The notes under the pieces were generated by a model that saw nothing but the letters and a program-made list of their open reading frames with translations, had not been told where the DNA came from and searched no databases. DNA of 64,000 nucleotides from Planctomycetaceae bacterium (GTDB lineage: Bacteria; Planctomycetota; Planctomycetia; Planctomycetales; Planctomycetaceae): assembly GCA_021732415.1 (NCBI GenBank), contig JAKFVC010000072.1, positions 50,862-114,861 of the forward strand, read 5' to 3'. This document shows positions 63,258 through 64,000 of this stretch, one piece after another (positions within the stretch are counted from its first letter, which is position 1; each line of letters begins with the position of its first letter). A program made the position numbers and the translations under genes.

Positions 63258-63854
63258 TCAAGGTCGACCTGGCGCCGCCCTAATTTCTCCGTGAAACTCG
63301 TCCGACACCGGGTTACGTTCAAAAAACACACCAGCATCTTTACCGTTGAGTGCGGCAGCCTGATCGGCTGAGAGCATGGTCTTAAGCTGATATAGCAGGC
63401 GTTCCCTCTTTTCGCCCACAATCCTAGCACAAACGTCAACAGTCAACTCTGCTGGACCAAACGTAACTCTCTTGAAGCTTTTTGCCAGGACGAAATGATG
63501 GTTTGTCGCGATCCCCTGGGCCCCAATGAACAATCCGCCCCCCGGCACTAATCGCCCATCGACATCGTACGACCAGAACGAGTAAATCGTCTCCTGCTTG
63601 TGATTCCGCATTCGGACAAACATGGTTTCAACAACTTTACCTGGATCTGCGGTCGAGAACAAAAGCGTCCTCAGGAATACCTTCGGAGCCGCCTCATCTC
63701 CGTCAACTACAAATGCAACAAATGTCGGTTTAGTCATCCGAATTCGTGGTCTACGCGCGACGGTATAGCACGCTACGATACTCGACACTGCCGTGGAAAT
63801 GCACGAGAGCACCAGCGAAACAGTTGACATCGTAATCGTGAACCAATCACTCAT
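63258..63854 (-). CDS. Small membrane-anchored protein of unknown function
   Basis: 198 residues; not recognised. The first ~32 residues are a membrane helix (TMSTVSLVLSCISTAVSSIV, then ACYTVARRPR). The rest is a soluble domain of beta strands (PTFVAFVVDGDEAAPKVFLR, TIYSFWSYDVDGRLVPGGG, SFKRVTFGPAELTVDV) with no enzyme motif. A possible upstream coding end lies one base before its ATG (TAG-G-ATG). With the SGNH start at 63216 there is no overlap downstream. Confidence 0.6.
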   Translation of the reverse strand: MSDWFTITMSTVSLVLSCISTAVSSIVACYTVARRPRIRMTKPTFVAFVVDGDEAAPKVFLRTLLFSTADPGKVVETMFVRMRNHKQETIYSFWSYDVDGRLVPGGGLFIGAQGIATNHHFVLAKSFKRVTFGPAELTVDVCARIVGEKRERLLYQLKTMLSADQAAALNGKDAGVFFERNPVSDEFHGEIRAAPGRP

Positions 63855-63855
63855 C

Positions 63856-64000
63856 CTATTCCCGATTCGTTGCCGCAGCGTTAAATTCGGATTTCAACGT
63901 CTTAATGGAAGATTTGTGAGTTTGATACTTCAACACAACACCGCTGCCCAAGACGATGAATTTATCTCCCCTCGCCCTGGTACTCCGGGGAGAGGGGTTG
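63856..64000 (-). CDS. Possible end of a further minus-strand gene (partial)
   Basis: A minus-strand frame ends with TAG at 63856-63858, one base before the ATG of the previous gene, and reads KFIVLGSGVVLKYQTHKSS near its end. The far part runs into an inverted repeat (TCTCCCC at 63965-63971 and GGGGAGA at 63987-63993), which argues that coding may stop or start near there. Only its position beside the next ATG supports it. Confidence 0.2.
   Translation of the reverse strand, partial: NPSPRSTRARGDKFIVLGSGVVLKYQTHKSSIKTLKSEFNAAATNRE

Noticed and set aside
1..64000. CRISPR array, tRNA, rRNA or riboswitch
   Set aside because: No regular short repeats with spacers and no recognisable RNA gene pattern was noticed by eye; a dedicated search was not possible.

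Overview
The window looks like a piece of a planctomycete chromosome, most likely from the Planctomycetaceae side of the phylum. The evidence is the gene families: three formylglycine sulfatases, DUF1501, two DUF1552 + DUF1592-type cytochrome cassettes, a tandem DUF1080 protein, Hanks-type kinases paired with ECF sigma factors, and two very large surface proteins with the planctomycete N-terminal LEPR-XLL-like motif. It also has long intergenic spaces with palindromic repeats. No rRNA, tRNA, CRISPR array, transposase or phage gene was seen.

Layout. 1-2526: the end of a CheW-like protein, then a soluble protein with two Cache-like halves. 2971-7193: sulfatase, NfeD-type membrane protein, and a lipoprotein flavoenzyme with three C-terminal haem-c sites. 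7216-16615 (all minus strand): two ECF sigma/kinase pairs that run toward a 1001-residue beta-repeat surface protein; the first sigma gene appears frameshifted. 16687-18654: a phosphoesterase and a DUF1501 protein. 18976-28017: mainly secreted enzymes (heparinase-like lyase, LamG/propeller/glycerophosphodiesterase, DUF1080, PHP-like metallohydrolase). 28018-36336 (minus): kinase, sigma factor (ATGA overlap) and a 1765-residue beta-helix/Calx-beta protein. 36734-44454 (plus): large arylsulfatase, DUF1552, an unknown exported protein, and the DUF1592 cytochrome. 44580-48461: an orphan addiction-module component and a minus-strand cluster of membrane proteins (CAX-type antiporter, DUF454 protein, three small proteins, two of them paralogues). 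48771-56329 (plus): CocE-type hydrolase, SnoaL-FMO fusion, and a tandem pair of unknown membrane proteins. 56313-63854 (minus): sulfatase, second DUF1592/DUF1552 pair, SGNH esterase, small membrane protein.

How it fits together. Many products carry Sec, Tat-like or lipoprotein signals and belong to families that attack sulfated or acetylated polysaccharides, so this is largely a secreted, envelope-oriented region. Regulation visible here comes from three sigma/kinase pairs. Two of these pairs lie directly upstream, on the same strand, of a giant LEPR-XLL-type surface protein, a repeated arrangement that suggests a sigma/kinase-controlled surface module.

Most notable observations: (1) a fossil of a sulfatase 3' end downstream of the first of two tandem paralogues, which gives the polarity of the duplication; (2) a one-base frameshift in an ECF sigma gene; (3) the membrane-protein cluster at 44.8-48.5 kb with two small paralogues sharing an FP-x-x-F...IPK-x-N motif; (4) a flavocytochrome with haems at the C-terminus and without the usual fumarate reductase residues; (5) a LamG domain apparently split by a propeller; (6) several distinct families of palindromic intergenic repeats.
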